Shown: positions 53,348 through 62,960, numbered from the stretch's first letter. The stretch: DNA of 64,000 nt from Nonlabens sp. (GCA_020630715.1 JAHDIQ010000004.1:1-64000), one strand, 5' to 3'. The notes: a model not told the origin generated them from the letters alone. Made by a program: numbers and translations.

Positions 53348-54157
53348 TTATTGCTCTACAACAGTATAAGAAATCTCAAATACCTGTGTCACGTTAAAGT
53401 AACCAAATGCAAAATTAGTTGCATCTGTGGTGTTTACAATGTTTCCTCTTACAGTAGCAGGTTGCGTGTCAAAAGGACCACCGCCACCATCTGCAGTTTG
53501 CTGGATCAACGTTTCATAAAATTGAAATCCTCTAGAATCTAAACCTCTTACGGTTAATTCAATATCTGTTCCTGGTTCTAACTCGTCGTTAAAAAACACG
53601 GTGATAGATTCATTACCATCAGAGAAGTCATCATTTCCAGTATCGATTTCAAATTCATCAGGATCTTCATAGCTAAAAAGATAGAAGTTAGGTTCACCTG
53701 CTGGATCGTTAAAAAAGCCTGTGATTCGTATCACATCATCGCCAAAACCGCTTACCGTTTCCTGTTCTACTCTTGTGAAAGGAACCGTAGGAACAAATTC
53801 TTGTGTAGCTCTATAACTGTTACTTCCATCAATGATATTTAAAACATAGGTTTCACCTGGTGAGGCAATAATGGTATTATTAGTATAAAAACCATTACTG
53901 TCTAAAGTGAAGTTGTGAACCACACCAGCACCATCTGTCATGGTGATGGTAGCATTATTCACCACATCGATGATCTCTTGATAAAAAGCAGCAGATCTGG
54001 TAAGTAACACTGTTGCCGTTGTGCTTCCATCGCTATTTAATTCTAGTCTAGCGTCTATGACTAGTTTAGGATCTGCATTATTTAGATCTAACTGGATCAC
54101 ATCCTGACATGATGTAATCGTTAGTATGGTTATAAAAAGGAATATGATCTTCTTCAT
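53348..54157 (-). CDS. DUF4249 lipoprotein
   Basis: 269 residues with a lipoprotein signal (ILTITSCQD) and the DUF4249 pattern (VIQLDLNNADPKLVIDARL, TTATVLLTRSAAFYQ, YRATQEFVPTVPF). It is a Bacteroidota family almost always encoded right after a TonB-dependent receptor. It is thought to be a surface or periplasmic partner of that receptor, as here with a 2-nt gap. The ligand is unknown. Confidence 0.9.
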   Translation of the reverse strand: MKKIIFLFITILTITSCQDVIQLDLNNADPKLVIDARLELNSDGSTTATVLLTRSAAFYQEIIDVVNNATITMTDGAGVVHNFTLDSNGFYTNNTIIASPGETYVLNIIDGSNSYRATQEFVPTVPFTRVEQETVSGFGDDVIRITGFFNDPAGEPNFYLFSYEDPDEFEIDTGNDDFSDGNESITVFFNDELEPGTDIELTVRGLDSRGFQFYETLIQQTADGGGGPFDTQPATVRGNIVNTTDATNFAFGYFNVTQVFEISYTVVEQ

Positions 54158-54159
54158 GA

Positions 54160-56523
54160 TTAAAACTTAAAGTTATAAGTAACTGCTGGCACGGCACCAA
54201 AAATGGCGAGCCTAGTTGCTTCATTACGACCGGTATCTTGATTTTGGGCAAAGCTTACAGACGCTGCATTCATTCTATTATAGGCATTGTATAAACTAAA
54301 TACCCAGCTGCCTTGCCATCCTTTAGTCTTTTCTGGTTTAGGAACATAAGTAGCAGATAAATCTAACCTGTGAATTAGTGGTAATCTACTACTGTTTCTA
54401 GCTTCATAAGTAGGAATAAATAAGCCGTTAAATTCATACTGGCCATTAGGGAATGTTACGGGCAATCCAGTCTGAAGCGTGAAATTAGCGCCAAAACTCC
54501 ATTTTTTATTCAGTTCATAGTTTCCTGTAATGGTAAGATCATGTGTCTTATCCCATGGTGAGCTATACCAGTCGCCATTATTAATTCCTGTTTCTTGAGC
54601 AGTACGTCCTGGTGTACGTTGTTCACTGCGTGATAAGGTATAGGCAATCCAGCCTTGTAATCTACCTCTGTTTTTACGCAGTAGTAATTCCAGACCATAA
54701 GCTCTAGCTTCTCCAGAAAGTAGGATGCGCTCTACAGCATCGTTTGCAATAAGATCTGCACCATCGATGTAATCTAGTCTATTATCTACAAGTTTGTAAA
54801 ATGATTCTACTTCTAGTGAGTAGTCTCCTATGTTTTTAAAGTACCCTACCGCAACTTGATTACCTATTTGTGGATCAATAAACGGTCCACTAGGCGCATA
54901 TAAATCAAATGGAGTAGGAGCGTTAGTATTACTTATTAAGTGAATGTATTGTGCAATGCGCTGGTAACTTGCTTTAAAACTAGTATCATCATCCAGTGAG
55001 TAAGAAACCGCAAGTCGTGGCTCTAAATTTGCAAACGTGCTTAAGGATTCGCCGCGACTGCTACTTACCGTTCCAGTAGGTGTTGCGCTTTCATAAATTT
55101 GTAATTCTTCATTAAATAGTAATGGACCGTTCTCATCATAGGTATTTAATTCATCCTGTCCTAAACGGTTAAACGTACTTAATCGTAATCCAGCATTTAT
55201 GTTTAGTTTTTCTGATATTTTGAATTCGCCATCGATGTAAAGACCGTTTTCAAAAGCATATTTTTTAGTAAGTTCATCTGCCGTAATCGGGCTGTCATCT
55301 GTAGTAGGAGAGATCTGTCCTGGATCAAACTGATAATAAATCGAATTCAAACCATATTTTAATTTCACTTTATCATTAACATAATGAGTCAGATCATACT
55401 TAGCATTTAGGTTAGTGATACCACTGTCAAAAACAAATTCTACAAATTCCAGCTCTAAACCATAATTGTAATCAGAGTAAATTACAGAAGCGTTAGAAAA
55501 CAACTTGCTATTAAAAATATGATTCCATCTCACGTTTACAAATGAATTTCCAAAGGTGTTTCCAAACAATCCATTCACGTCAAAAACATCTCTACCAAAA
55601 TAGGATGACATATACAATCTATTCTTATCGTTTAAAGTGAAACTAAGTTTTGCATTTAGATCATAGAAATAGGCCTGATTTTCAATATCAAATAAAGGCA
55701 AAAATAAATGAGCATAACTACTACGACCACCTATTAAGAACGATGATTTTTCTTTTTCAATAGGACCTTCTAGCAATAATCTACTAGAAACGATTCCTAT
55801 CCCACCAGTAGCACTTAAGTTTTGTCTGTTTCCATCACGCTGGTAAATATCCAGCACACTAGAAACGCGACCACCGTAGCGTGCAGGAATTCCACCTTTA
55901 TAGAGTTTTAAGTCCTTAATAGCATCTGGATTAAATACAGAAAAGAAGCCAAATAGGTGATCACTTTGATATAGTGTTGCTTCATCTAGTAATACCAGAT
56001 TTTGATCTGCAGCGCCACCACGCACGTTAAATCCAGCAGCACCTTCACCAGGATTTGTAACACCAGGTAATAGGGTTAGCGCTTTAATTAAATCTGTTTC
56101 ACCTAGTACAACAGGAACCTTTTTAATGGTTTCAATATCTAGCGAGTTCACACTCATTTGCGGTGATCTGGTGTCTAGTTTTTCCACATCTGCTTTAATG
56201 ACGATAGCGTCTAACTCTTCACTAGCTTCGGCTAATGCGATATCTAGTTTTGTGTCCTGCGTTAAATTTACTTTCTTAACAATATTCTTAAAACCTATAA
56301 AGGAGTAGGTGATTTCGTATTGTCCTGCGGGCAATGAGATGGAATAAAATCCATATTCGTTTGAGGTTGTTCCGGTTTCTAATGCTGCGATTAGCACATT
56401 GACACCTATCATGGTCTCGCCGTTGCTTTCTTCAATGATGGTTCCAGATAGGGTGTATTTTTGTGAGTACGCTTTCGCGAAAGCGAAACAGCATAACAAT
56501 ACTACTACTAATTTCTTATTCAA
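54160..56523 (-). CDS. TonB-dependent receptor with carboxypeptidase-like N-domain
   Basis: 787 residues. It has a signal peptide (FAFAKAYSQ) and a CarboxypepD_reg-like domain (about 24-105; TLSGTIIEESNGETMIGVNV). A plug domain follows (EADLIKALTLLPGV-like VLGETDLIKALTLLPG; GAAGFNVRGGAADQNLVLLDEA), then a 22-strand barrel ending in AVPAVTYNFKF. It belongs to the group paired with DUF4249 proteins and imports an unknown substrate using TonB energy. The signal peptide's AFAKA is encoded by an exact dispersed palindrome. Confidence 0.92.
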   Translation of the reverse strand: MNKKLVVVLLCCFAFAKAYSQKYTLSGTIIEESNGETMIGVNVLIAALETGTTSNEYGFYSISLPAGQYEITYSFIGFKNIVKKVNLTQDTKLDIALAEASEELDAIVIKADVEKLDTRSPQMSVNSLDIETIKKVPVVLGETDLIKALTLLPGVTNPGEGAAGFNVRGGAADQNLVLLDEATLYQSDHLFGFFSVFNPDAIKDLKLYKGGIPARYGGRVSSVLDIYQRDGNRQNLSATGGIGIVSSRLLLEGPIEKEKSSFLIGGRSSYAHLFLPLFDIENQAYFYDLNAKLSFTLNDKNRLYMSSYFGRDVFDVNGLFGNTFGNSFVNVRWNHIFNSKLFSNASVIYSDYNYGLELEFVEFVFDSGITNLNAKYDLTHYVNDKVKLKYGLNSIYYQFDPGQISPTTDDSPITADELTKKYAFENGLYIDGEFKISEKLNINAGLRLSTFNRLGQDELNTYDENGPLLFNEELQIYESATPTGTVSSSRGESLSTFANLEPRLAVSYSLDDDTSFKASYQRIAQYIHLISNTNAPTPFDLYAPSGPFIDPQIGNQVAVGYFKNIGDYSLEVESFYKLVDNRLDYIDGADLIANDAVERILLSGEARAYGLELLLRKNRGRLQGWIAYTLSRSEQRTPGRTAQETGINNGDWYSSPWDKTHDLTITGNYELNKKWSFGANFTLQTGLPVTFPNGQYEFNGLFIPTYEARNSSRLPLIHRLDLSATYVPKPEKTKGWQGSWVFSLYNAYNRMNAASVSFAQNQDTGRNEATRLAIFGAVPAVTYNFKF
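56470..56485. repeat. GCTTTCGCGAAAGC palindrome inside a signal peptide coding region
   Basis: An exact copy in the TonB-dependent receptor gene, encoding AFAKAY at the signal peptidase region. Confidence 0.9.
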
Positions 56524-56665
56524 TTTGATGGACTTTTACTGCTAGAATACAGTGAATTACTACACAAAGTTAGACCGATTGTAGGGCTATTCATATACCT
56601 TAACTAGAGATTAACTTTAATAATTCCTTGTTATGCACTGCATAAGGTTATTAACGAGGTTTAAG

Positions 56666-56673
56666 TACATTTG
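56666..56673 (+). promoter_or_regulatory. -7 element of the nitronate monooxygenase-like gene
   Basis: TACATTTG, 17 nt before the chosen ATG at 56690. It lies within the longer ORF-track frame. Confidence 0.6.
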
Positions 56674-56689
56674 TTACAAATATATATTT

Positions 56690-57658
56690 ATGGCTTCTTC
56701 ACAATTTATCAATGAACTTAGTTTACCTGTGGTGGCAGCACCTATGTTTTTAATTTCTGGTCCAGAACTAGTAATTGCTTGTTGTAAAGCAGGAATTGTA
56801 GGAACTTTTCCAGCATTAAACCAGCGTAGTACAGTAGGTTTTGAAGAATGGGTGATCCAGATAAAAGCAGAGTTGAAGCAATGGGAAGAAGAAACTGGAA
56901 AAAAGGCAGCACCTTTTGGAGTAAATCTGATCGTTCATCATAGTAATCCACGTGTGCAGGCAGACCTTGAAATCTGTATGAAACATCAGGTGCCATTGAT
57001 TATAACTTCGCTAGGAGCGGTAAAAGAACTAGTACAAGCCGTGCATTCTTATGGTGGTTTAGTATATCATGATGTAATTAAAAAACGCCATGCAGAGAAA
57101 GCTGCAGAGGCTGGAGTGGACGGTTTAATCCTAGTTTGCGCAGGTGCTGGTGGACATGCAGGCACGTTAAACCCTATGCCATTTGTACAAGAAGTAAAAT
57201 CCTTTTTTAAAGGAACTGTTTTATTATCTGGAAGTATGAGTAATGGTCGTGATGTAGCCAGCGCGATGCAAATGGGCGCAGATCTAGCGTACCTAGGAAC
57301 GCGTTTTATCAATACTACAGAATCTAAGGCTACACCAGAATATCGCGATATGATTATCAATGCAGGATCATCTGATATTATTTATACCGCAGCGATTTCT
57401 GGAGTAAGTGCTAACTTTTTAGGTGCTAGTTTAAATGCGGCTGGAATTACAGAAGAGCAGTTGAAAGCAACAGGTAAGATCGATTTTGGTAAAGAAATGG
57501 ATACTGAGGCAAAAGCATGGAAAACCATCTGGAGTGCTGGTCAAGGTAGTGCCACTATTAAAGATTCAAAACCAGTAGCAGATCTGGTCGCAACTATGAA
57601 AGAAGAATTTATCGCTGCTATTAAAGAACAACAGCAGACGCTGGAGCGTTACTCTTAG
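56690..57658 (+). CDS. Nitronate monooxygenase-like FMN enzyme
   Basis: About 322 residues from MASSQFINELSLPVVAAPMF. It is a TIM-barrel FMN enzyme of the NMO/2-nitropropane dioxygenase family. It shows SLGAVKELVQAVHSYGG, LVCAGAGGHAGTL with the FMN/catalytic His region, VLLSGSMSNGRDVASAMQMGADLAYLGTRF, and the phosphate-binding loop. It would oxidise alkyl nitronates such as propionate-3-nitronate. The start follows from the -7 element. Its last 38 nt overlap the convergent gene on the other strand. Confidence 0.9.
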   Translation: MASSQFINELSLPVVAAPMFLISGPELVIACCKAGIVGTFPALNQRSTVGFEEWVIQIKAELKQWEEETGKKAAPFGVNLIVHHSNPRVQADLEICMKHQVPLIITSLGAVKELVQAVHSYGGLVYHDVIKKRHAEKAAEAGVDGLILVCAGAGGHAGTLNPMPFVQEVKSFFKGTVLLSGSMSNGRDVASAMQMGADLAYLGTRFINTTESKATPEYRDMIINAGSSDIIYTAAISGVSANFLGASLNAAGITEEQLKATGKIDFGKEMDTEAKAWKTIWSAGQGSATIKDSKPVADLVATMKEEFIAAIKEQQQTLERYS

Positions 57659-58082
57659 TAGGCGTGTAATCCATTAACTGGTTTACATCCAGAACATTTT
57701 TAATTCCGTCCAGTTTACATAAAACGGTGATGGCCTCGCACAACCCTTCAAATTGAGTATCCATACTTTGTGGATTGTTAGGCTTGATACCATTGTGCCT
57801 TAATGGGATGCCATAACCGCAACCGCGTAAAAAGGCGTTTTCTATTTGGAGTAATTCTGCTGGAGTGTAACCGTTAAATCGCTTTCCAAATTTCTGATTC
57901 ACCACACCTACATAGTTAAGTTGAAGCGATCCATGATCATCACTTAGATTTTTCCAAAAGTCCTTACGATCTAGAATATTCCCTACCGCACAATTACAAG
58001 AACATTCTGGATGCAACGTACCACTATGAAAAGCTTCATAGAGTTTGTTAATTGCATTTTCTAAACGGTTATTTAGGTTCAT
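57621..58082 (-). CDS. Conserved Bacteroidota protein with Cys-rich N-terminus
   Basis: 153 residues, no signal or membrane segment. It has an N-terminal CSCNCAVGNILDRKDFWKNLSDDHG region with clustered cysteines, then NYVGVVNQKFGKRFNGYTPAELLQIE and FLRGCGYG. Similar proteins are frequent in Flavobacteriaceae and are sometimes labelled as an Na+-NQR subunit F, which the sequence does not support. Function unknown; metal binding is plausible. Its 3' end overlaps the nitronate monooxygenase-like gene by 38 nt. Confidence 0.7.
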   Translation of the reverse strand: MNLNNRLENAINKLYEAFHSGTLHPECSCNCAVGNILDRKDFWKNLSDDHGSLQLNYVGVVNQKFGKRFNGYTPAELLQIENAFLRGCGYGIPLRHNGIKPNNPQSMDTQFEGLCEAITVLCKLDGIKNVLDVNQLMDYTPTKSNAPASAVVL

Positions 58083-58183
58083 AATTACAATGCTTCGTTA
58101 GTTACGTAGATAAATTTAAGTAATCCTTACTAATTTTCTCCATTCATTATACGCTATAAAATATCATTTTCTAGGAAATAGAA

Positions 58184-58218
58184 GAAAAAAAGTCGCCTCA
58201 AAAATTTGAAACGACTTT
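58184..58218 (-). terminator. Terminator of the small lipoprotein gene
   Basis: AAAGTCG/CGACTTT stem with an inner TCAAA/TTTGA, followed on the minus strand by seven T. Confidence 0.8.
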
Positions 58219-58241
58219 GAATTATTAAAATAAATGGAGTG

Positions 58242-58382
58242 TTAGTCTACAGCATCTTCCACATCATCTGCGGCACTTTCAACTGCGTCCTCTACCTTTT
58301 CACCTGTTGATTCTTCACGACAACTAGAAATGCTAATTGTAAAAATTGCAACCAGTGCTATTGAAATTATCTTCTTGATCAT
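58242..58382 (-). CDS. Small acidic lipoprotein
   Basis: 46 residues, missing from the ORF track. MIKKIISIALVAIFTISISSC gives a lipobox, followed by the acidic tail REESTGEKVEDAVESAADD. The amphipathic VEDAVESAADDVEDAVD repeat resembles small stress-related envelope proteins (entericidin or YtxH-like). It lies just downstream of the Lmo0937-type gene and has its own terminator. Confidence 0.75.
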   Translation of the reverse strand: MIKKIISIALVAIFTISISSCREESTGEKVEDAVESAADDVEDAVD

Positions 58383-58409
58383 AGTTTTGAATTTTATTTG
58401 AATTAATTT

Positions 58410-58589
<180 letters not shown>

Positions 58590-58683
58590 TTATGGTTAAA
58601 TTCTTAAAATATTAAATTCGATTACATAATTACTTAATATTAATTTAATTAATGTTTATTTATGTTAAAAATTTAGAAAATCA

Positions 58684-59345
58684 CTAATTAATTATAATTA
58701 TAGGAGCCGAGCTTCTAGCATTCTCGTAGTAATTGGACCTAGAGTATTCATCATTTAAAGAAAGAAAATGAATCGCAATTATGACTTGTATGTCAGGATC
58801 ATTTACATCGATGTCAAGCTCATTATAATTGATCTGATTAATCGTTAATTCTAACGAACTAAATGCACCAGATTCTTTTAAGTTGTTGAGATATTCTGCT
58901 ATGTAAGGATATTTAGCACTTACAGTTTTAAGATATTTTTGATATTCACTTTCAGGTTGTGGACAAAGATCGTCAGTAAAAGTTTTGCCTCTATCGCTAG
59001 TTGATCTACAATAAGTCCATATTTTGTCAAAAGTACTTTTTGAAATATTATCGTAAAGTTGTTTTTGTTTTTCAATATCAATTTGTTCGAGGAAGGATAT
59101 TCCCTTAACTCCATCTGGATCTATTTGTTCAAAACAAGACCGTAAATCAGCATTAGAGTCAATACAAAGTTGTTCTTTAAAAAATCTACTAATTTTTTTA
59201 GGTCCTGTATTTCCTGTTCTGTGAAGTGAATAGCTTGTTTTGATCTATCAATAGTTGTTTTACATGACAGTACAGTAGTTAGGGTTACTGCACACATCAC
59301 TAAGGCAATAGGCTTAATTAATGCATTTAGAATCTTATAGCTCAA
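58684..59345 (-). pseudogene. Lipoprotein gene with a -1 frameshift at a TTTTTTA run
   Basis: Frame 1 starts at a TTG and gives MSYKILNALIKPIALVMCAV with lipobox TVLSC, then EQEIQDLKKLVDF. It runs into a stop 19 codons later. From the T6 run the -1 frame continues openly for about 165 residues (FKEQLCIDSNADLRSC...YNELDIDVNDPDIQVI) to the stop at 58684. The fused product would be about 220 residues. Either one T was lost from a run of seven, or the site (T TTT TTA, a classic slippery heptamer) allows programmed frameshifting. No family recognised. Confidence 0.65.
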
Positions 59346-59362
59346 AATCTAAAGATAATAAT

Positions 59363-60928
59363 CTAAAACCGTTCTGGATGATCAATCACCTGTTGCGCTC
59401 TAGATTTATGACGATCTAATTTTTCTGGATCCATTTTCTTTAACAAATTAAGCATCATTCCCATGCGCTGGTTGTTTTGAAAATGCTCTTTTTTCTCGTC
59501 TAGAAAATTCCAGTATAGGGAATTAAATGGACAGGCATCATCCTCTGCATTTTTCTTTGAGACTTTATAGTTACAGCTTTTACAGTAGTTACTCATTTTA
59601 TTGATATAACTTCCGCTAGAAACATAAGGCTTTGTAGCAACGATGCCACCATCTGCCCATTGAGACATTCCACGCGTATTTGTAATTTCTACCCATTCTA
59701 TGGCATCAATGTAAATTCCCAAATACCATTCATCTACGTAACTAGGTTCTGTCATGTTTAATAATGCATAATTCCCAGTTACCATTAAACGCTGGATATG
59801 ATGTGCATAAGCGTTATCTAGTGAATTGTTAATCGCATGACTTAAACAGTTCATTTTAGTCTCGCCAGTCCAGTAGAAATCAGGTAGTTTGTTTTGGTTT
59901 TCTAGTTTGTTTTTGGTTTGATAATCAGGCATTTCTTTCCAGTAAATTCCACGCATGAATTCACGCCAGCCTAGTATCTGTCTTATAAATCCTTCTACTT
60001 GGGCAATATCGATGGTAGGTTTTTTGCTGGAGTTTATGCTGAGCTCAGTCGAAGTGCGAAAGCGTACTAAAACGGCATCTATTACTTCTCGTGGGCTGAG
60101 TAGTTTGCTATTCATCGCAAAGCTTAATCTGGAATGATAGAGGAAAACTTCGTCTGTATGCATCGCATCCTGATAGGTGCCAAATTCCACTAACAAATGC
60201 TCACAGAAGTAATTCAGAACGTCTAATCCGTCTTGTCTAGTCGTAGGCCAGTTGAAGTTGCTAGGATCGATACGACCTATGGTTTTTACGCCTTCTTTCT
60301 CTAATAAATCAACAATATCGCTCACATCTTTTCTAAAACCGCGCTCATGTGGTATCTCTGTCTCGCCTTTCCACTGGTTGCGATTACTGTGATCATAATT
60401 CCACTTGCCACCTTCGGGATCCTTATTCTCATCGATCATGATGTTGTGTTTCTTACGCATATCGCGGTAGAAGTATTCCATGGTGAGGCGTTTTTTACCT
60501 TCAAAGAATTGCGCTACATCCTTACGTTTTGTAAAAAAATGCTCTGTATCATAACCTTGCCATTCTATATCCAGATCGTTACAAAATTGCTTCAACTGTT
60601 CGTCCAGTCGCCATTCATCCGGTGCTAGGTATTCAAACTTTTCAATGTTGTGCTTTTTGATGAGTTGGTTCAAGTTTTTTACCAGATCCTGCTGGTTATC
60701 CTTATGATCTAGTTCATAGTAAACACTGTTCCATCCACGTTCTTGAATCCATTCATTAAAACCTCGCATCGCCATAAAAAATGCCACCACTTTCTGGATA
60801 TGATGGGTGACGTAATCTGTTTCTTGTCGCATCTCTGCCATGAAGTAAATCACATGATCCTGATCACCATTAAACCATGAATGCTTGTGATTCAATTGAT
60901 CACCTAAAATAAGTCGTAGTGTTTTCAT
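59363..60928 (-). CDS. Cryptochrome/photolyase family protein, FeS bacterial (6-4) type
   Basis: 521 residues of the FeS-BCP/PhrB-like class. An N-terminal antenna domain (LRLILGDQLNHKHSWF) is followed by a helical FAD domain with RQILGWREFMRGIYW and GMSQWADGGIVATKPYVSSG. Cysteines for the [4Fe-4S] cluster are in TKMNCLSHAI, YCKSCNYK and DACPFNSLYW. Characterised members repair (6-4) photoproducts. An in-frame composite repeat (60038-60070) encodes FRTSTELS. It is separated from the cry-DASH gene by a repeat-rich gap. Confidence 0.92.
   Translation of the reverse strand: MKTLRLILGDQLNHKHSWFNGDQDHVIYFMAEMRQETDYVTHHIQKVVAFFMAMRGFNEWIQERGWNSVYYELDHKDNQQDLVKNLNQLIKKHNIEKFEYLAPDEWRLDEQLKQFCNDLDIEWQGYDTEHFFTKRKDVAQFFEGKKRLTMEYFYRDMRKKHNIMIDENKDPEGGKWNYDHSNRNQWKGETEIPHERGFRKDVSDIVDLLEKEGVKTIGRIDPSNFNWPTTRQDGLDVLNYFCEHLLVEFGTYQDAMHTDEVFLYHSRLSFAMNSKLLSPREVIDAVLVRFRTSTELSINSSKKPTIDIAQVEGFIRQILGWREFMRGIYWKEMPDYQTKNKLENQNKLPDFYWTGETKMNCLSHAINNSLDNAYAHHIQRLMVTGNYALLNMTEPSYVDEWYLGIYIDAIEWVEITNTRGMSQWADGGIVATKPYVSSGSYINKMSNYCKSCNYKVSKKNAEDDACPFNSLYWNFLDEKKEHFQNNQRMGMMLNLLKKMDPEKLDRHKSRAQQVIDHPERF
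60038..60070. repeat. Composite repeat inside the photolyase gene
   Basis: GCTGAGCTCAGTCGAAG (reverse of CTTCGACTGAGCTCAGC) is fused to GCGAAAGCGTAC, the right half of the GCTTTCGCGAAAGC palindrome. Both are read in frame. Confidence 0.55.
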
Positions 60929-61423
60929 ATGTTAAATTTTCATGCCGTTGCAGGACAGATTTTTTTAAATCTAAACTTAAACTTAAATCAAAATCAAAAT
61001 CAAAATCAAAATCAAGTTCCAAGTTTCAAGCTCCAAAGTCCAAGTTCCAAAGTCCAAGTTCCAAAGTCCAAGTTCCAAATTCCAAATTCCAAATTCCAAG
61101 TTCCAAACTTCAAAAGTTGGAATTAGGCATTATTTGATGTTTTTTTTCAAACCCGTGCGGAATAAATTCCGCACTAACTTTCTTTGTTTTCGACTTCACT
61201 ATCCACAATAAGTCGTTTGTCTGTAGTCAACTGATCGTACTTCTTAAGACAGCGAGCCATCTTTTGTCTATTTTCTTTTCAAACCCGTGCGGAATAAATT
61301 CCGCACTAATTGTCTTTTCTTTCGATTTTACTATTCGTAATAAGTCGTTCGTCTGTTGTCAACTAGTCTGTCGTCTTAAGTCAGCGAGCGCAGCGCGCCA
61401 TCTTTTGTCATTTGTATATTTTC
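60929..61423. repeat. 495-nt non-coding repeat region between photolyase genes
   Basis: It contains (ATCAAA)n at about 60986-61014 and a heptamer array (AAAGTCC-AAGTTCC three times, then AAATTCC/AAGTTCC) at 61014-61107. Two imperfect copies of a segment of about 134 nt follow (61142-61275 and 61276-61420). Each begins with hairpin GTGCGGAATAAATTCCGCAC (61155-61174 and 61287-61306). No credible gene is seen; the repeat-encoded ORFs are artefacts. Confidence 0.85.
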
Positions 61424-62749
61424 TCAAAACAGTCCTTCCTGCAACCAGAGTCTTTGAAATTTGCCGTCACCATCATAACGACTTGCTTGTAGTTGTATGT
61501 TAAAGGTTCGATTTCTAGGATCATTTCCTACGCCACTGTTGTACATCCAGTTTCCATAATTGCTATGCACGTCATAATCTATAAGGATGTGTTCAAAATA
61601 TGCGGCGCCTATGCGCCAGTCTTGTTCGCGATGCATGGACCAGTAACTCGCCACATTCTGTCTACCACGATTGCTCATCCATCCTGTAGTGGCGATTTCT
61701 TTCATGTTTGCGTTTACAAATGGCTCATGCGTTTCACCATTGATCCATTTTTCTAGTTCGCGTTCACTGGTTTTCCACTCATAATCATGATGTAAAATAC
61801 CACCTAACTGAAAAATATTAGAACGATGTTTTAAAGAAACGTATTTAAAGAAATCACGCCAGATCAATTCAAAAATGAGCCAGTAGGTATCTTGATTTTT
61901 TTTCACTTCTTTTTCAAAGTGTTGTACTTCCCAGTAAATTTCTCTAGCACTAATACATCCTATGGCCAGCCATGCACTTAACTTACTACTGTAATCAATT
62001 CCTACTAAACCATTTCGTGTTTTTTTATAGTACTGCAACTTTTTTGTTTCCCAGAAATAGTGGTCTACACGATCCCATGCGCTACTAGCGCCACCTTTCC
62101 ATGGGAATGCACTGCGTGAATCACGTTCAAATGGTTCTAAACCTAAATCAACTAGAGTAGGAGTAGTGGTTTCGTTAACCTTAGGCATTTCTTGTTTATA
62201 ATCATCAATGTTAACTAGATCACGCACGTCGCTTTGTTTTTCACACGCCTTACGAAATTGTGTAAACACTTTAGGAATCTCATGAAACTCACGATACGGA
62301 ATATCGTCTGGATGAAATAAAAATTGATCATAGACTCTATGACCTTTTGGTTTGTGTTCTAATTGATCTAATGCTTCACCTAGAAGTTGTTCTTGTGCTA
62401 CTTCATCTCTAGTCCATTCCTTTTGTAAATAAATGTCTGTGATTTGAAATTCTTCCACTAGTTGTGGAATCACTTTTGACGGACAGCTATTATAAATCAA
62501 CAACGGAATTCCATGTTTGCCTAGTTCATTCTTTAAATCTTCAACAGCTTCTAGAATGAATTGTGCTCTATATTTACCCGTTTTCCCGAATGGTAAATCG
62601 ATTCCTATATCTAATCCAAAATCACTTTCTTGATAATACCTTGGATCAAAACAATACAACGCGATGACATCACCATCATTTTCACAAGCACTTTTTAGGC
62701 TATGGTTATCTGTTGTTCTTAAGTCGTTTCTATACCAGATTAAATTCAT
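61424..62749 (-). CDS. DASH-family cryptochrome
   Basis: About 441 residues from MNLIWYRNDLRTTDNHSL, the canonical start; the ORF-track start adds 11 residues. It has a photolyase-like antenna domain (RVYDQFLFHPDDIPY typical of DASH) and an FAD domain with YSSKLSAWLAIGCISAREIYW, WRDFFKYVSLKH and GWMSNRGRQNVASYW. DASH proteins repair CPDs in single-stranded DNA and may signal. It lies downstream of the flavin reductase and DUF2256 genes on the same strand. Confidence 0.93.
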   Translation of the reverse strand: MNLIWYRNDLRTTDNHSLKSACENDGDVIALYCFDPRYYQESDFGLDIGIDLPFGKTGKYRAQFILEAVEDLKNELGKHGIPLLIYNSCPSKVIPQLVEEFQITDIYLQKEWTRDEVAQEQLLGEALDQLEHKPKGHRVYDQFLFHPDDIPYREFHEIPKVFTQFRKACEKQSDVRDLVNIDDYKQEMPKVNETTTPTLVDLGLEPFERDSRSAFPWKGGASSAWDRVDHYFWETKKLQYYKKTRNGLVGIDYSSKLSAWLAIGCISAREIYWEVQHFEKEVKKNQDTYWLIFELIWRDFFKYVSLKHRSNIFQLGGILHHDYEWKTSERELEKWINGETHEPFVNANMKEIATTGWMSNRGRQNVASYWSMHREQDWRIGAAYFEHILIDYDVHSNYGNWMYNSGVGNDPRNRTFNIQLQASRYDGDGKFQRLWLQEGLF

Positions 62750-62813
62750 TTGTAGGTTTGTTAGTCTGTTAGTTTTTAGCACTTAGCAATTTGCTATTGT
62801 TTATCACTAATCT

Positions 62814-62960
62814 CTATTTAACACTCTTACATTTTTTACTACAGTATACCACATGATCCCAATCTTTTTCCCATTTTTTACGCCATGTGAATTCGCGATT
62901 ACAGCTGGGACACATTTTTGTAGGTAAGTTATGTGGATTGCGTGCTTTATGCGTTGCCAT
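62814..62960 (-). CDS. DUF2256 zinc-ribbon protein
   Basis: 48 residues, missing from the ORF track: CPSCNREFTWRKKWEKDWD followed by VVYCSKKC, i.e. two Cys pairs for zinc. DUF2256 proteins are strongly associated with cryptochrome/photolyase genes, sometimes fused to them; function unknown. The ATG overlaps the stop of the flavin reductase-like gene (TAATG). Confidence 0.9.
   Translation of the reverse strand: MATHKARNPHNLPTKMCPSCNREFTWRKKWEKDWDHVVYCSKKCKSVK

Noticed and set aside
58920-59114. 64-aa ORF opening with MELREYPSSNKL
   Set aside because: A third-frame shadow; the -1 frame at the same place continues the lipoprotein with a better fit.
60919-61137. Two overlapping ORFs (72 and 65 aa) with repeated QNQNQN and SKFQ peptides
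   Set aside because: They are translations of the (ATCAAA)n and 7-bp arrays; the peptide periodicity follows the DNA repeat.
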